The notes: generated by a model from the sequence alone, not told the origin. A stretch of 64,000 nucleotides of DNA from Colias croceus (GCF_905220415.1 NC_059537.1:6703622-6767621); one strand, 5' to 3'; shown: positions 1-15,028, numbered from the stretch's first letter. Program-made: numbers and translations.

Positions 1-1353
1 GTAAAATGTTTAAGTAGAGTTTATTCCACGAAAACTTAATTATAAGTCAACATTAACATTTACATAGTTTCAAGCAAAAGGATAAACTAAATGATATGCG
101 CATCCACCCACACTACATTTCGTAGTAAGAATGATTGCAAGCCTTTCCCCCGTAACAATTTAAAGCTTTTGTTCGACGAGTATTCGTACGCATCGTATAA
201 TTAATGCCCACCGTTTAAGTAATGAATACGTGCACATGGATACAAACCAAAACAATTGCGGATGAAATCCTGAACACGAATAATTTATATTCTTTATTTA
301 TTAACTTTTAATTTCGTAGCACGATAATGATTGTGATATATTATACCCTACAGTCTAATGACTACACGGAACAAGTATAATGTCCATAACATAATAAATG
401 GCAATATTATCGAGAAATCAATCATCGATAAATTCTACCGTACCTTCAATAGTGTGCGAAAAATCCGGCACCCCACATATTCTTGCAATAATTCACGACT
501 TCCACTCGCCCTAAACTAATCCCGATTTACTGAAACGATCATGGCGCGATATTAAATCACTCTGTCAAACTACAACAAGCCGCTCATTAAACCACCCGCT
601 TCGTACACATACTCCCCTATTATAGCCCACTGACTCGATTAATAGATCAATTGACATAAATACGTAAATTAAAACAATGCAACTTAAACGTAAAGCAGGC
701 AGTGCTCTAGTACTCTTGTATTTTCAATACAAATTCAACACGTAATTAATGTATACTACAATATTGCCGCTCTGGTTGAATTTAGTAGAAACAAAAGAAG
801 AGGCTTATTTTCATTTGAACAGTTGTGGTGTAGTTAATGTACAGCCTTTGCGAATTGAATTTCTGGAGAATATGTACTTAACATATAGTAAAGATTAATT
901 TTCAACGTATTGTACAACATATTTACAGGTACCCTGTATTGTATTTAATTTTAACAAAGAGGCTTATTTCAAATTAAAAAGTATTTAAAGGCAATTAGGG
1001 TGTCTGCAAGGCTCCTAATAAATGTAGAGTTATATTGTTTGTGTTAATATTGAAGTTTAATTATCATTTATATATTATAGACTTAAATTTTGACTATAGA
1101 ACGAGCCTAGTTAGAGCTTTAGTATTAGGCAATATAATATTATTATAGTCTAAAAATTTTGGATATAGAACGAGACTAGTTAGAGCTTTGGTATATTATT
1201 ATTAAACTATGTAAAATTTAGACGTGTAGCAGTGCAATTTGCAATAGTATTGTGATTCATAAGTTTTAATGAGAGCTTTAGTGAGCTCTTAGTATCAATG
1301 CCATTATTTTTGTAACATACGTGATTAAGCAGGTGGTCTAGTCAAAGGAAATA
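1..1353. other. AT-rich intergenic DNA
   Basis: I see no gene here; reading frames are short and unconserved-looking. The only structure is an imperfect direct duplication around 1,080-1,192, in which a phrase ending TAGTTAGAGCTTT occurs twice about 65 bp apart. Confidence 0.6.
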
Positions 1354-1540
1354 TCCATACTAATATTATAAATGTGAAAGTAACTCTGTCTGTCTGTCTG
1401 TCTGTTACTCAATCACGCCTAAACTACTGAACCAATTTACATGAAATTTGGTATGGAGATATTTTGATACCCGAGAAAGGACATAGGCTACCTTTTATTG
1501 CGAATTATGTACCACGGGCGAAGCCGGGGCGGACCTCTAG
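1354..1540 (+). mobile_element. Helitron-like short element
   Basis: The 187-bp element begins TCCATACTAATATTATAAA and ends with a GC-rich hairpin (core GGGCGAAGCCGGGG) followed by CTAG. This is the 5'-TC and hairpin-CTAG-3' layout of non-autonomous Helitrons. It contains a short (CTGT)n run, and lepidopteran elements of this type are known to carry or sit beside microsatellites. It has no coding capacity. A second, very similar copy lies at 47,711-47,893 on the opposite strand. Assignment to Helitrons rests on the ends only, so a SINE origin is not excluded. Confidence 0.65.
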
Positions 1541-4500
1541 TAGTACCATAAAAGTAATAAAATATTTATTTATAAGTTCTAAGAAAAATATTTCAGTTGA
1601 AATTTTTTAAATGTCAAACTAGCTTTTTTTTAATTTTTATGTAGTACCTTTTGGTAAATTTCAAATATAACACAAATATTAAAAAGCGAAGAAGGATTTT
1701 CCAATTTTTCCTGTATATGCAGCGTAATCGCCAGAATCTCACCCACCTATTTGTTAAATTATTTCACCATTTGTAGGAATACATTAAGGTTATGTAAACG
1801 TGAGTATTATGTTAAACATATTTATATTTTCTTTTTCTTTCCCCCGGGATCCATAACGATAGATCTAAAGGAAAATAAATACAAACCGATAGTACTATAT
1901 TTAGACAAGCTTAGTTACATAATATAACTTAGGTCAGACCACTGTGAACACACCCCAGTCGTCATACCTAACAGAACCTCTAGCTAATTGTTTACGTATG
2001 TACCACTTTCAGCGCTAAAATTATAAGAGTGTACGCAAAAGCAATTATGGAGAAGGCAATTGCTACTGTAGTAGGTACTATTTCAAATAAAAGCTGAAGC
2101 ACTTTGTAAGCGGCTTTCGATTCGTGCTAGCGAGGACGGTACTGAATTGAGTGTATAAAGGTGGAACAGCGGGTAAAGCGCTTTTACGCTACACCCTTCA
2201 CTTTTGACGCGAATTCAAATAAAAAATGCACGTGTACGCTTACTAAATATTTTGCCCATCACTCATGATGATGTGTCTCTATTTTAGATACGATTTTATC
2301 ACAAGAACATTTCGCCTCATTTTATTAAAAAAATTTAGCGTACTTATTATTTTATATATTATATATGAAATACTTATTTTTTATTAACTTCTAAGTGTAT
2401 AAATTGTTAATCTTTTGGAGTTTAGTTTTAAGTAAGTACAAACTTAACCAACAATGGAATAACATTTTAAACCAGGACCAAGGTACCTCGAAAATGAAGG
2501 CTTAACCCTTAAGGATAACCTTCATAATTTTTTAACCAAAGAAGAAACCATTAACACAAATACAAAGCAGATATTCCGATAGTGCATCTACCATTAGGCA
2601 CAGTTCCTTTCAAAGCTTTACGTAAATCCTGGCAAATGCTGTAAATTATCAAAAGGGATCAGGTAATAGTGGTTTTAAACTGGAAATGGTTACATCATTA
2701 GTGTTGTAAATCAAAGTTCGTTGAAGCAGAAGCTCTTCAGTGCACAAAGGTAGACCGGACGAGACAAGCTCGCTAGACTAGTCTGAAATACTCAAAGCCT
2801 CACAAAGACCCGTACATTCGATGGACCTGCGTTTTTGTCACGCCTTTTATCTTTTTCGAATTCGAATTCCAATTCTTTAATCTGTACGTCCTTGCTTTAG
2901 TTTTTGTATAAACGAACAATACTGTAAAACATTATACGACTCCAAATCGAAATGGTGCTAGCAGTTTAATCTTGTTGACAGGAGTCATTGCGATTCAGCT
3001 CACAATTAATCAATTCTTCCCGTTATATGGGTCAAAAGGATGATGGGAATTATGACGTCGTAAAATATTGCCGTAACACGGTGACAGACAAATTGACGTA
3101 CCTACTGACGCTCAAATTGAGATATATCAGCAAAATCACTCGTAAATCAATCAAAATATGATTTCTAAAACACTCAAGATATCGCATACGAACAGCAAGA
3201 AAGATTCAAAAATAATCTCTACCTACCAGAAAAACGTTGTGAGTACAAGTATATGTGGATTGATATCAATGTTATTGCTGAATAAACCTAAATAATTCTC
3301 ACGAAACCCTCATGAATCTTGAAAATTTCCCATCTATGAATATATAAGTGGCACGAAGAATACAGAAAAAGCGGTTTTCATCGCTTGTATTTATTTTGCC
3401 AACAAAGGAAATCAAATGTGACGTACATTCCATTTGACTTACTAATATCATGAATATAAATTGAAACATCACGGTTATTTATGCCGGGTTGCCCGCGGAT
3501 ATTGCTCGCAGCAGCGACTCACGGGCAGGTGTTCAGACAATGTGCCCACCGGCAATGGATTCCTGATATCAATATTTATGCCTATTACCGAACCTATCAT
3601 AAGATGTAAGGAACTGATTTGAATCTGTCATTCTTCTCTGTCCAGACATTTCCATAATAAGACCGTCCGCGTCGGTTGGAATATTTATATAACTTTATAG
3701 ACGAACTGCGTAACTTTACGAACAAAAATAGAAACACGATGTACGGGTAATGCAATTTCACTGTAACTATATTAATAAAATTAATATTAATTTAGCCGTC
3801 TCGCGCTACGGCATGAATGGCCGGGGTCATCCCGGAAAATGTCATTATCGCAATGACTTAACTTTGAGCGTATTATAATACATATATTATATTCTTTTAG
3901 ATGATTCAGATACTTCTACGATGATTTATACGGTATAATTATGTAAGTTTAAATAAAGTCACTCGATAAAACAAGTTAATAAAAACGATTCTGTGTGCAA
4001 TGAAACATGAACGTTTTAATCTTTATTTCGTTGAAGCTGGGTGACGATAGCCGTATCGAATGAAATTAAAATAATCTCTTGCAAATGACAGAGTGCCAGC
4101 GCAATGCGAATTAAGAGATTTAATCGTTACGTGATTTTCATGTTATACCTATAATTTATTTATTTTGCTTTAAGCCGCAAAAAAATAATTAATCGGGACC
4201 ATGTTGGAATACCTACTACGTGAAGCTCGCGACTTCGCCTAAGAGTACGTAAGAGGTAATTAATTACTGATTGAAATAAACACTTTCTCTTGTTTCACTT
4301 TCTTTTTTACTATGTATTTAAAATCGGCTAAATTATTTCTGTGCTGAACGCGAATAAACTCATAATCAAATCTAAAAAAGTTATTTCTATCTTCAATTTA
4401 GATTCTGTTGCGCTATAAATAACACCATAAATAGTTACATATTTAATTTAAATAAACACTGACCAGCACTTTCAATATAAATGTAGTTTTATTTAATATG

Positions 4501-5724
4501 ATTGGTAATTTTTTTCCATGGAATTGTCTAAACATTAACCAACGCATAAATCGTCAGCAGTATTCAACTTCAGTAATTTCAAAGCATAACCTATTTAAAT
4601 ATATAAAGGAAATTTCGCCAACAAACCGTTTGTTGATTCAAAAATTTAATCAATATACAAGGCAATATTAAATAATTATCTGTGTCAAAAAGAGATCTAT
4701 TTGTATTGACACGCTACACGGACGCGTTTATAATGGGTTTTTGAAAGCACCAATCAATCGTATTCACGTTCTTTTTATGCAGTGCAATTTTCAGACGATA
4801 TTACATGCAACATTTGGTTTCCAACACGGAGCGTTCCCACCGCGGCGCTGATCTGATACAGCGACGGATAACCCAGGGCGGGATTGCATTCAGATAACGA
4901 CCATCCAACTAATGTGGGCGGTAATTGATGGTAAGTACTCTAAACAAATATATTATAAGCAAACTTGTTAATGTGTTGCCCGGTTCTGCTATTTTCGTCG
5001 GGATAACGCATGAATTTTTTCGCGTTCCGCTCGCGAGTTTTAGTTTTAGCTTTTTACAGTTGCAGTTTTGATAGCGTAGCGTACCGAATACACACGGTTC
5101 GATGTATGGATAGCTATACAATACACTATACAAAATTTAAATACTTTTGTGTAAAACCTACACACTATTCTGGAACGCTGTTACAGGTTGTAAATGGTTT
5201 CCTTACAACTTAAGTATTTTATTATCATCTTTATGATATTTTATATGAAAGACAAATTAACGTTGAAGTTTGTTTTATCGCTAAACTTCTGTAAAGCACA
5301 AAATAAACACTCCGCGTATTAGCTTATTTATGTAGGTTGGTCAAATAAAATCCAATTTACTGCATGGAATATGTAATGATGTCAAGTTTTCAATTACGGT
5401 AATTGAAGTGAGTGGCTTGGCATCTTGTCACCGACGCGTGGCGATTTGTCTACAATGCATCATGCTATTGCTGAGTACACAAATAATATGATAGATTAGT
5501 GGGAATAAATTACATTCCAGTTCTCGCTGTTGATGTTGAATGTACATACGATGTTTTTATAACATAACATGGTGCACACATGAGGAGTTTGTTCACTGAA
5601 CGTTACCCAAAGCAGTTATCAGAGAAAGTATAAACAAGCCTTTTAAGATTTCACATAGCGTATATATACTATATAGCTCTCCTGATAAAATAGTTTGAAT
5701 ACCATTACTCAGTTTATTATAGAA
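1541..5724. other. Intergenic DNA, no gene seen
   Basis: This is AT-rich sequence with only small open frames. No conserved protein domain, splice-bounded coding block, RNA gene or clear repeat was recognised. Distal exons of the minus-strand NtA-like gene could lie here unrecognised. Confidence 0.5.
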
Positions 5725-5900
5725 CTAGCGGTCCGCCCCGGCTTCGCCCGTGGTACATATTTCGCAATAAAAGGTAGCCTATATTCTTTCTCAGGGTCTA
5801 AAGATTGTCTGAGCCAAATTTGATCAAAATCGGTCCAGTAGTTTATGCGTGAAAACCATACATACATACAAACCTTTCCTCTTTATAATATTAGTATGGA
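5725..5900 (-). mobile_element. Helitron-like short element
   Basis: Read on the minus strand it starts TCCATACTAATATTATAAAG and ends with the GC-rich GGGCGAAGCC hairpin and CTAG. It is about 176 bp and non-coding. It belongs to the same superfamily as the copies at 1,354 and 47,711 but differs in the middle. Confidence 0.65.
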
Positions 5901-8900
5901 TAGAGCTTAAACTAGTTCATAAGATACGTAAATGTACTAGTTCATATTAAGATACGTAATGTAGAGAAATATCACTCAATTTTAAGTTTATTTTTATTCC
6001 TTCCATCCTGCATCCTGTTTTAAATACTAGTCAAGATTTATTTTATCCATTAAATGCAACGTTTAGGAGATTTGTCCGTCGAGTAGAATCGTTTGATTTC
6101 CGCTCCAAAAAATATATAGAGAAACGTAGCAGGTAACGAGAAATTAGATGACCAAAAAGGAGGAAACGATCTGGTGACTTTGAACCCGAAAAATATTTAT
6201 TCGACAAACACATGTGGTGTCACATTTTCCGTTAGCAAAATTTTTTTTGAATTAAGAAATTAATCAGAAACTATTTTGCTACAACAGTTACAATAACTTC
6301 TCTATTTCATTTATCCATTCACTACAATTAGGTGATGAACAAGTCAATTTGCGTCAAACTTTCGAAGTAAAAAGCTTAATACAGACCGTAATGGTAATTA
6401 GCTTACGCAGTGTATTTGCGTAGCGGAGCCTGTTCCTGCCACTTCGGCTCACTTGATGCTCTTTTAATAGCGTTTAAGTTAAAGAGCCGTACTAAGGTTT
6501 ACATGCAAACTTCATTTACTTTATGACACATAACAAGTACATTTCCATTAGAAACTTTAAACAACTCAGACGCTAAGGCTAATGATTTTAAAGCAGCATT
6601 AATTTTAATCATCTGGTAATCGCGCACAATCTTAACATTCGATATAAAATCCGATCGTAAAGGTATGATTGCATTCACTACATTGTAAAGTAAACACATG
6701 CAAATAAAACATTATGGCTTGTAATGTTCAATATGTTTCTTTATAATTAGGCTTTTTACATTCTTAGGAAATCAAGAATTAATCGTAATCCTACATAGTT
6801 CATAATTTAGATTTAGATATTTTTATTCAAAAAAGCTTTTCCAGTGAGACTTCACCTCTAGAAATGTTATTCTTTAATAATTAACAAATAGACGAATAAG
6901 ATGTCAACCGTGCAATAAAACCGTATAGACCAGTTTAAAATCCAAGTTAATCTGTTTTGGCAGGACTCGGCTGTAGCGCCCGCGCATTGACTGTGACGTA
7001 TGCAAAGGGATCAAAGAGATAAATTGTTCACTGCTGTCAATTATTTCACGGTAAAATGGATTGGAAGGAGAAACGTGAAGTTGAGAATATTCCAGCTTAA
7101 TAGTCTGTGTGGGCAGACCTATTCGTTACTGACTCGCAATAAGATATTTGGCTATATCTCCTACCCACCATTTTGCGATCAATAATTATGATCGCTTTAT
7201 TTGTTTACTGACTCATACCTGTGATTAGCTGTAGATGATGGTTAAGTAATTATAACGATTGTAGTACTTTCAATGCTTATTTGAGACAGACTTTATGTTA
7301 GATTCTAACATAATCTGAGTTATTTAAGAAAACAATATCATAACATATACCTAAAGTAAATAAAATTGAGAATTATTTTATAATTTACGATGAATATTTA
7401 CTTTTCTTGATCATTAACGGCTAACCAGAAATGATATTCCGATATAGCTCAAAACAAATCGCTATTCACCTAAGCTATTCACGCATAATGCGAGTTCAAA
7501 TTTTCAAACTCAATTACATCGATAACATTACCGAAACACGACATCAAACGAATAGGGCCCAAAAGGCGGTATTTACCGCAAATTACGCTGTTATGAGACT
7601 ACAAATAACCGCAAATTTATGTAGATAGCTATTAGGTGTTTGGTGTTACGTAAAACGTGTTTAAGATGTTAGCGCGAGCGATAACACGAACTAGCTCCAG
7701 CAGCTGGCCCTACTCAAAGCATAAACAGGGCTGAAGCATCATGTCTTTATTAGCATAAGGCTAAAGCGACACTCGTGCTGACAATGTCAATAGACTTGCG
7801 TTACCTAAATTTATTCAGAGTAAGCATGTTGAAAGTTTCAAGAATAAATTCGTATTAAGAAGCTCCATTACTCTTTGCGCGTTAGAATTTTAAATAATAC
7901 AGCTATTTATGCGTCTGAACTACTTACAAAATCTTTACATTGTTTTCTTTTCATTTTCTTATTACCTATCATTTAAAATATAACTATGTACAATAAGGTT
8001 TTGTGAAAATAGAGCCGGAACCATACATATATTAGTGTGTTTCATAGCATCACACCAAAATGCATAACCATAAAAAATGTCTAATTGTGTCAACTTTCCC
8101 AGCTAATTCAATCCATGTCATATAAAACCGCAGGAGGGCCAAAAACAAGCAATTTAGAGACTCCGTAGTACAAAAGTTTACAAACCAAAATTAGCACTCC
8201 CGCGGCCACAAACTTCACAGCACTGTGCATACTTTGTTAATTTCACATTCACATCTGCATAGCGGAGTCAAGTTTTCATTGCAATTATGACAGCATAGTT
8301 TTAAACTTACTTATAATGGTACTTGACATGGATATGTAAAGAAAATCTAACTAAAAAAGCTTTTCCTCGATGTTTGCATCCTTGGAAACAAATTCCACGA
8401 TTTAAAAGCTTACAATCCTTATCAAATCCAGCTCTGCCCACGCATTTTCATATTATTAAGTAGATGTATAGAGATAATCTTGAAAATACAGTCGAGGCCA
8501 GAGCTATTGTAGGTCGGCGTAGAGTAAGTACAGTATTCGTACAATTCAAAAGCGCAATCAACTTTTGTAGTCGTTTTGCTCGACAATATTGCATCGCCGC
8601 TTAAATCGATCGCTTCAACACAATGCCGCTCGTTTGCTGCCTCCATAAAACTAAGATATAACAATGACCCTAGCTTCACATTCTCCTCTGGTAATATTAC
8701 GCAATTTAAGCCACATTATCGCATAGAGATAGCGCATCGACAACAATTACAGAACGTTTTACTTATTCATTAGGTATATTAAAGGTTTTAAAAAACCGTT
8801 ATCCTGCGTAAACAATGCGTAAATGTTTTTTTTTTCTTTCAATTTTGATATTCTGTACTTGTTAAAATTTGTTTTTTATAAAAGCTCTACTTTTCAAATA

Positions 8901-11900
8901 TCTACATTTATTTGTAAAAATCTACTGTATACGTAACTATATTCAGCGCGAACGTAACGAATTTAATTATAAAACGTAAACAAAAGGGTACCCGGCTCTG
9001 ACAAATTTTCCAATAATCCTTTGGTACAATAAAACACTATTCGTGCTTAAGCGCTCAACCACACAAAGCGAATATACCGCCGTGTCGTTTTAAATTTCAA
9101 TTACTTGTTTTTAAAGTAAACAAAGAATTTTAAATATGTTAATTATAATATTATTTTTTCCAATAATGCGTGTAATACCAATATGCTGTAATACATCTTG
9201 AGGGCTTGAATCTACGAATAGTAGGAACTAGGTACACGTAAATACGTACTGTTTGAAGACTCAGCTACGGACCATCAACTGTTAAGAACTATTAGCATGT
9301 TTAATAAGCCATCATATACGTTTACAAATAGTTATAGTAGAGAAAATACTTCCTACAAAATATTTAAAGAAAGAAAGAAAGAAAGATCATTGATTTTATT
9401 TATTAAACTGACTTAACTGATTAATTAAGAATTTGTTAGAAACAGGCCTTTAACGATATGCTCTGAATAATTTTCGCGGCGTATTTAATTTTCCCTTAAC
9501 TATAAAACTATTTTATTCATTCATCGACATCTCATGTAAATAATTGCTTGTTTGACATTTTATCACCCTTCTTTGCTATACGAAACATTGCTGATAACTT
9601 TATACAAACTATTCATAATAAAAGTACCTACATTATTCCGTATAAACATAATCGTAAAAATATAAAATTCATAGAGCGTATAAAGTATAAGGATAAAGAA
9701 GCGAGCGCTAAATAAAACGGTCTAATGTAACCCTAGCGACACCTGAGATCCTCACCCTTATTTAATGACCACCGCAGAACACGCCATGTCTTCGTTACCT
9801 ACGCACTTCTAAGTCGCACATAAATCACACACGCAAATCTTTATAAAATATACAGAAAATATTTCGCACGAGCTAAATTATGAGTGCATTCTTCAACGCA
9901 AATGAAATACACTGGTTGCTTTATTGTGGCAATGAACGTATGAATAAATGGGTTTAATTGTATTGTTGCTTTACCTCCTTTTTGCGTGAAACATTTTTCA
10001 AATCTATTAAGCTGCGTCCGTTGAACGATCAGTAAATATCTGGATTTAACTTAATTGCAAATGTGTTGTTTTAAACTTATTATTATTTTTATTGCAATGT
10101 TTTAACATTAATAATGAAGTTATAGTATAATTTTTTTTTATAATTAACTATGTAGTTTACCTACATAAACTTTTGCAATAGCTTTCAAGTGACAATAGTA
10201 AAGTAATTCGAGCTTCTTTCTTCATCTAATGGAGAAGTTCATTTCATCAAGGATGGATTCTCCCAGTGTCCAGATTCAAGCTTCAGTAATTCAATCCTCT
10301 GATATCCACACATCAGCAACTACTAACTAGATTAACAGCACTAAGTAACATTGATTTTCTGTAGAAACATTCCAAGTTAATTATTGCCTTAACTACATCT
10401 TCTTCACTTCACATCGGCGTCTTCTTAGAATTGATTTTAATTGTTAAATTCGTATTAAAAATTATAGCGCCCCTATCTCAATGGAAATGTCGAAAGTTAA
10501 TGTTCCTTAGACTGGAACCTACTACATTAAGTATAAAACGTTCTAAATAAATTTAATTATAAGACGTGTTTGGAGGCAGCGAAATGGGAGTTGCCACCGA
10601 ATCGTAAAAGGTTTTAATGGAGGCCGTAATAATAAAAACGGTTTTCAATTTATGCGTCCGAGCGACACCTCGCGATATTAAGTTATAGGACGCGAAACTA
10701 ATGAAATTCCGTATCCAAAAATCAATTTATAAAAACGTACTCGTTTACTGCAATCTATGCAACACAATTTGTAAACATGTTTGCGGTAAGTAAATAATAA
10801 TTACTGCATCGTTAAATACGTAAGTTTCACAGCTGCTGTAATCATGTTCAGTAAACTATCGAGCTAATCGAATCGACCTATAACTTGGCTTGAAGCGTGT
10901 CGTAAATACAGTCCACTTTATTATCTGTACCAGATTTAACAACCGCTCCCCGGATGAGACGTTACTCACTAACTTGCCAGCATATGCTCCGACACTTAAT
11001 TGAAATATTCCTGGCTTTCGCTCAGCAACTTGCTATGTTCAATTAATTGTAAACTGAAATGCACCTAGATCAAGCAAACGTTTACTTTATATAAACCGAT
11101 AAAAAGATCATGTTAAATCTTAGAAGTTAGTAGCATTAACTCTTATAATAACGTAATTTGAATTAAAAAAGACAAATAAATGTATGAGTTTTTAATTACA
11201 TAATGTCTTGGCCATCTTTCGCTAGTTTTATAAATAAATAGTGGAAGATCGTATTCCCATAACCGCGCACTAAAAGCGCGTGTATACAAAGTGTTTTATG
11301 AGTTTTATGCATCTGACTGGCCGCTGTCAGTTGCTGCTTTAATTGAATCACACGTCAAGTTTGTGATATACGAGAGTAGAGACTCGGCACGCCGACGGCG
11401 AATCGACCCGAACCAAACGATTAATCCTACATAAACAATTATGGAAGACTGATTTATATCGGATAAATTCATTGAATCGAACACGCCGCTCATCAATAGT
11501 TTTTGAGCAGTTAAAACGGAGACAAGACAATTATTACCACTCAACAAAGACAAGTTATACGATCCCATTTAAAACAGCCTCGAGCTGATTGAATCCACTT
11601 GATAAAAACCGATGAATTTATAGCAAATTGAAAAACTTTCATAACAAAAACTATTTGGATACGGGTGCAGGCGTCTGGGAGTTTCAGGAGGTGTTGTTTT
11701 CCCAAAGGATCTGAAGTTGCCAAGCCAAGTTGAAACAAACTCGATCATCAACTTTAATGACCTGCGAAGTTTAGACATTAAGCTTTCCACTTTTACTAAT
11801 ATTTTGATTATCTTCTAGTTGCTCATGAATATTATAATATTCATTTTAAGAAGAGTCGAAGTATTTTCTGTGAAATCTAGTTACATTCAGTTTCAAGCTC

Positions 11901-12834
11901 GTTTTGCACACGTGAATAAGCATGTAGGTAAAATGTATGCTTTTTCTCTAAACTTGCAAAAGCGTGAGTTCTGTTCTTCGTATTCATTTATTTTGTGTTC
12001 TACGTCATCACAATTATTTTATCTTATGAATTCTATTGTATGTTCTGTGCATACCTAACCCAGGGGTATGTACTGTGTTACGAAATCAACTACAACTAAG
12101 TACAGTCTATTATAACTTCCGAATAAAACAAATTAATATCTAATTGAACTTTCGATGTCATTACAAAAAAGTTCCTCAGAAGAGTAATTAACATAGCAAA
12201 CTCTAATAAGATAGGTAACGATCTAAAAACAAATAAAATATATTCTATATACCTACAATTTATATTTTAAAGTACTTTACTTGCATTGGTTAGATGAAAC
12301 GTTAAAGAAATTCGATTATAATAGGATCCGAGCTATTATTTAAGATTTAAGCTTCAACCTACTTCGTAAAACTTGGTAAAAGTTGCTTTCGTTGCCAACT
12401 TCAATAGGAACTGTGAATAAGGAAATATAAAAATCTGTCTTGGCGACGTATTGTCACATTCTACTTAAGATTTGTTGTAACGAACAATTGCGGAAATACT
12501 TAGAAGTTTTCAGCCTTAACTACGGTACTTTTTTCTGTTTATTTTCGTTTATTTCCTTGGCTCTCTTTTACCTAATTCCATGTATATTTTTCCTTACAGC
12601 TTTTTTAGTTTTTGCTCCTACTTCAACCATCTAAATTATGTTACTTTTATCTATTTTTCAATAACTTAAAAAAACTGCTTTTATGCTAAACATGGGGCAA
12701 ATATTATAGAAGAAAAGTAAGATTCTTTTAAAGGTATTATTATCAAATTGTATAGTTAGGCACTACACGTTGTAAAAAATCCTCAAATAGTTTATAGTAA
12801 GGCAAGGAATATTCATTTGACACACAAATAGTTA
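5901..12834. other. Intergenic DNA, no gene seen
   Basis: About 7 kb of AT-rich sequence without a recognisable gene. A (GAAA)n microsatellite lies at about 9,366-9,386. The open frames here are under 90 codons and lack domain features or good splice context. Confidence 0.55.
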
Positions 12835-13330
12835 TCTATACAAATATTATAAAGAGGAAAGGTTTGATTTTTTGTTTGTTTGTTTGTATGAATTGAATAG
12901 GCTCCGAAACTACTTGGCAGATTTGAAAAATTCTTTCACTGTTGGAAAGCTACATCATTTCTGAGTGACATAGGCTATATTTCATTTTCAAAAAAAATAG
13001 GCATCCTTACTAAAATTACGATAACGTAATCCAAGGTGTGAAAAAAATATCAAAAAACTACCTTACATCGCGTGCGCTGCGAAAACTGTTGATGATAGAA
13101 CAAAATGATATACTACATTTTTTTAGAACACACCATTGTCTACAAAAAATCAGCGGCAGCATATCTCTAACTATTACCACAGACTAATAATAATATACTA
13201 CGTATACAACTATTACAGTCATGTCACAATAAGCGTTTTTTTATTGAAAAAAAGAAATTAAAATACCACCGCTACAAAAAGCTCTTTATTTGTACCTTGG
13301 TATTAACCCTTATCAAAATAAATGATGTAT
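12835..13330 (+). mobile_element. Helitron-like element, 5' part
   Basis: It begins TCTATACAAATATTATAAAG, the usual left end of this lepidopteran superfamily, followed by a TTTG-repeat run and several hundred bases of non-coding sequence. No hairpin-CTAG end is seen before the next element, so it is probably truncated or joined to the following copy. The right boundary is approximate. Confidence 0.45.
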
Positions 13331-13389
13331 TATTTAATATTATATAATATTTTAATAGCCATAAATATTACACTGTTTTTAGCTTTGTT

Positions 13390-13618
13390 GATTCTACACG
13401 TTGGGAAATGTAATACTTATAATAAATGCGAAAGTTTGTGAGGATGGATGTACCTACTCACTCTTTCACGCAAATACTACTGAAGATTACATTGAAATTT
13501 AGTATACATATATAGAGGGTAACTTGGATAAACATATATGTATATCCCGGAAATCCCACAGGAACGGGAACTATGCGGGTTTTTTTAAACGCGGGCGAAG
13601 CCGCGGGCGGAATGCTAG
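13390..13618 (+). mobile_element. Helitron-like element, 3' end intact
   Basis: The 3' end carries the hairpin CGCGG-GCGAAG-CCGCG and a terminal CTAG at 13,615-13,618. The left part (TAATAAATGCGAAAG and following) matches the general start of another subfamily. It is non-coding, and the left boundary is approximate. Confidence 0.55.
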
Positions 13619-14802
13619 TTACAGTAATAAATTCGCAAAAGAACTAAAACACTTTAATTTATGAGAAGATCTAAGAATCCAGTCATTTTACTGTTTAGGA
13701 CGCCCCGATTCCCGCTAGAATCAACATAAAACATGGAGGTTTCATACTTTATGTTTTCTTATAATCTTAGCAACGACGACGTGTGAAATATAAGACCGAA
13801 ATAAACATAAAATGTACTCGTGGCTCGTTTTTATAACTCGGCAAATAAGTCATTGTCAGAACCCCAGTTTATACTGCAAGATGTTCGTGCCATAAACGTA
13901 AACGGACGTACCTAGGTAACCTTTATTGGAGTTGTTGTCGTTTATTATTACTTTATATTTAGTGTCTACTTGACTTTATACATAACTTTTAGTCCTTATA
14001 AAAAAAAATACCTTTCTAAGCACTGTCAGGCTCTTAATGCATTTATACATATTAGTTAGTTAAATGTTTCAGCTAGCCAACTTAAATAAGGGCTTCTCGT
14101 TCATGACTTCTAAAATTAGTATAACCTAACTGAAACCAGGTAAGTTTTAGATTTTCATAACACTAATATAACGGCAACGGGCAACGGTAAACGAAACTTT
14201 TGCACACGAGGCAACTTTCTGGGGACATGGAACTAGATTTAATATTCCTGTGGCATCTGAAGTTATCTTGTTCATAATATGGCCTTGCTCGGCAAACTGA
14301 ATCTGCACACCTCGAAACAAATGTAATACATGCAGATCGAGTTCGGACGATTACAATTTTGGACTTCCTTAACATGTTTTCATGATACAGTTAGCATAAA
14401 GTTAAGGATAATTAAAAGTTCTAAGTATGTACTTTTGCTATAATTTTATAAAAATCAGTAAACAATTTTCTTATTCTATGAAAACAAAGCGGGAAATTTT
14501 GCGGTTAGATAAGTAGTAGTGTACTAGCTCCTCTAAATTTAACTAAATGTTTACTCCCACATCTCTACAAAAGCTCATGATACATCTATCATAAAGAACT
14601 TTTGAATAAGCTAATATGAAGCTTCTTTTGATGGCTATTGGCTTCACTTTAATAACTCAATGTGATGATGTTACATTTAACATTATTTTGTTTTCCAAAC
14701 ATAAAATATAAGAAAAGGTGGTCGCTCAATAAACTGTCCTACGACAACTAATAGATAAACATATCGTAATTGCTTCGGTATATACAAACGGTTATCGTTT
14801 TT

Positions 14803-15028
14803 AACCGACTTCAAAAAAAGGAGGAGGTTATCAATTCGGCCGGTATGTTTTTTTTTATGTATGTAAGTACACCGATTACTCCGAGGTTTCTGAACCGATT
14901 TACGTGATTCTTTTTTTGTTCGATGCGGGATGGTGTCGAATTGGTCCCATAAAAATTTTATTCGGATAGGCCCAGTAGTTTTTTTTATGAGCATTTTTGT
15001 CTGTATTTGTAAAAGTTTGAAGTCGGTT
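14803..15028. mobile_element. Inverted-repeat element (MITE-like)
   Basis: About 226 bp bounded by perfect 13-bp inverted ends: AACCGACTTCAAA on the left and TTTGAAGTCGGTT on the right. The inside is T-rich and non-coding, although it holds a spurious minus-strand frame of about 100 codons. I recognise this as a common lepidopteran repeat type but cannot name the family, and no clear target duplication is visible. Confidence 0.6.

Noticed and set aside
14683..14994. Minus-strand frame of 103 codons
   Set aside because: It lies mostly inside the AACCGACTTCAAA inverted-repeat element, so it is chance coding in a repeat.
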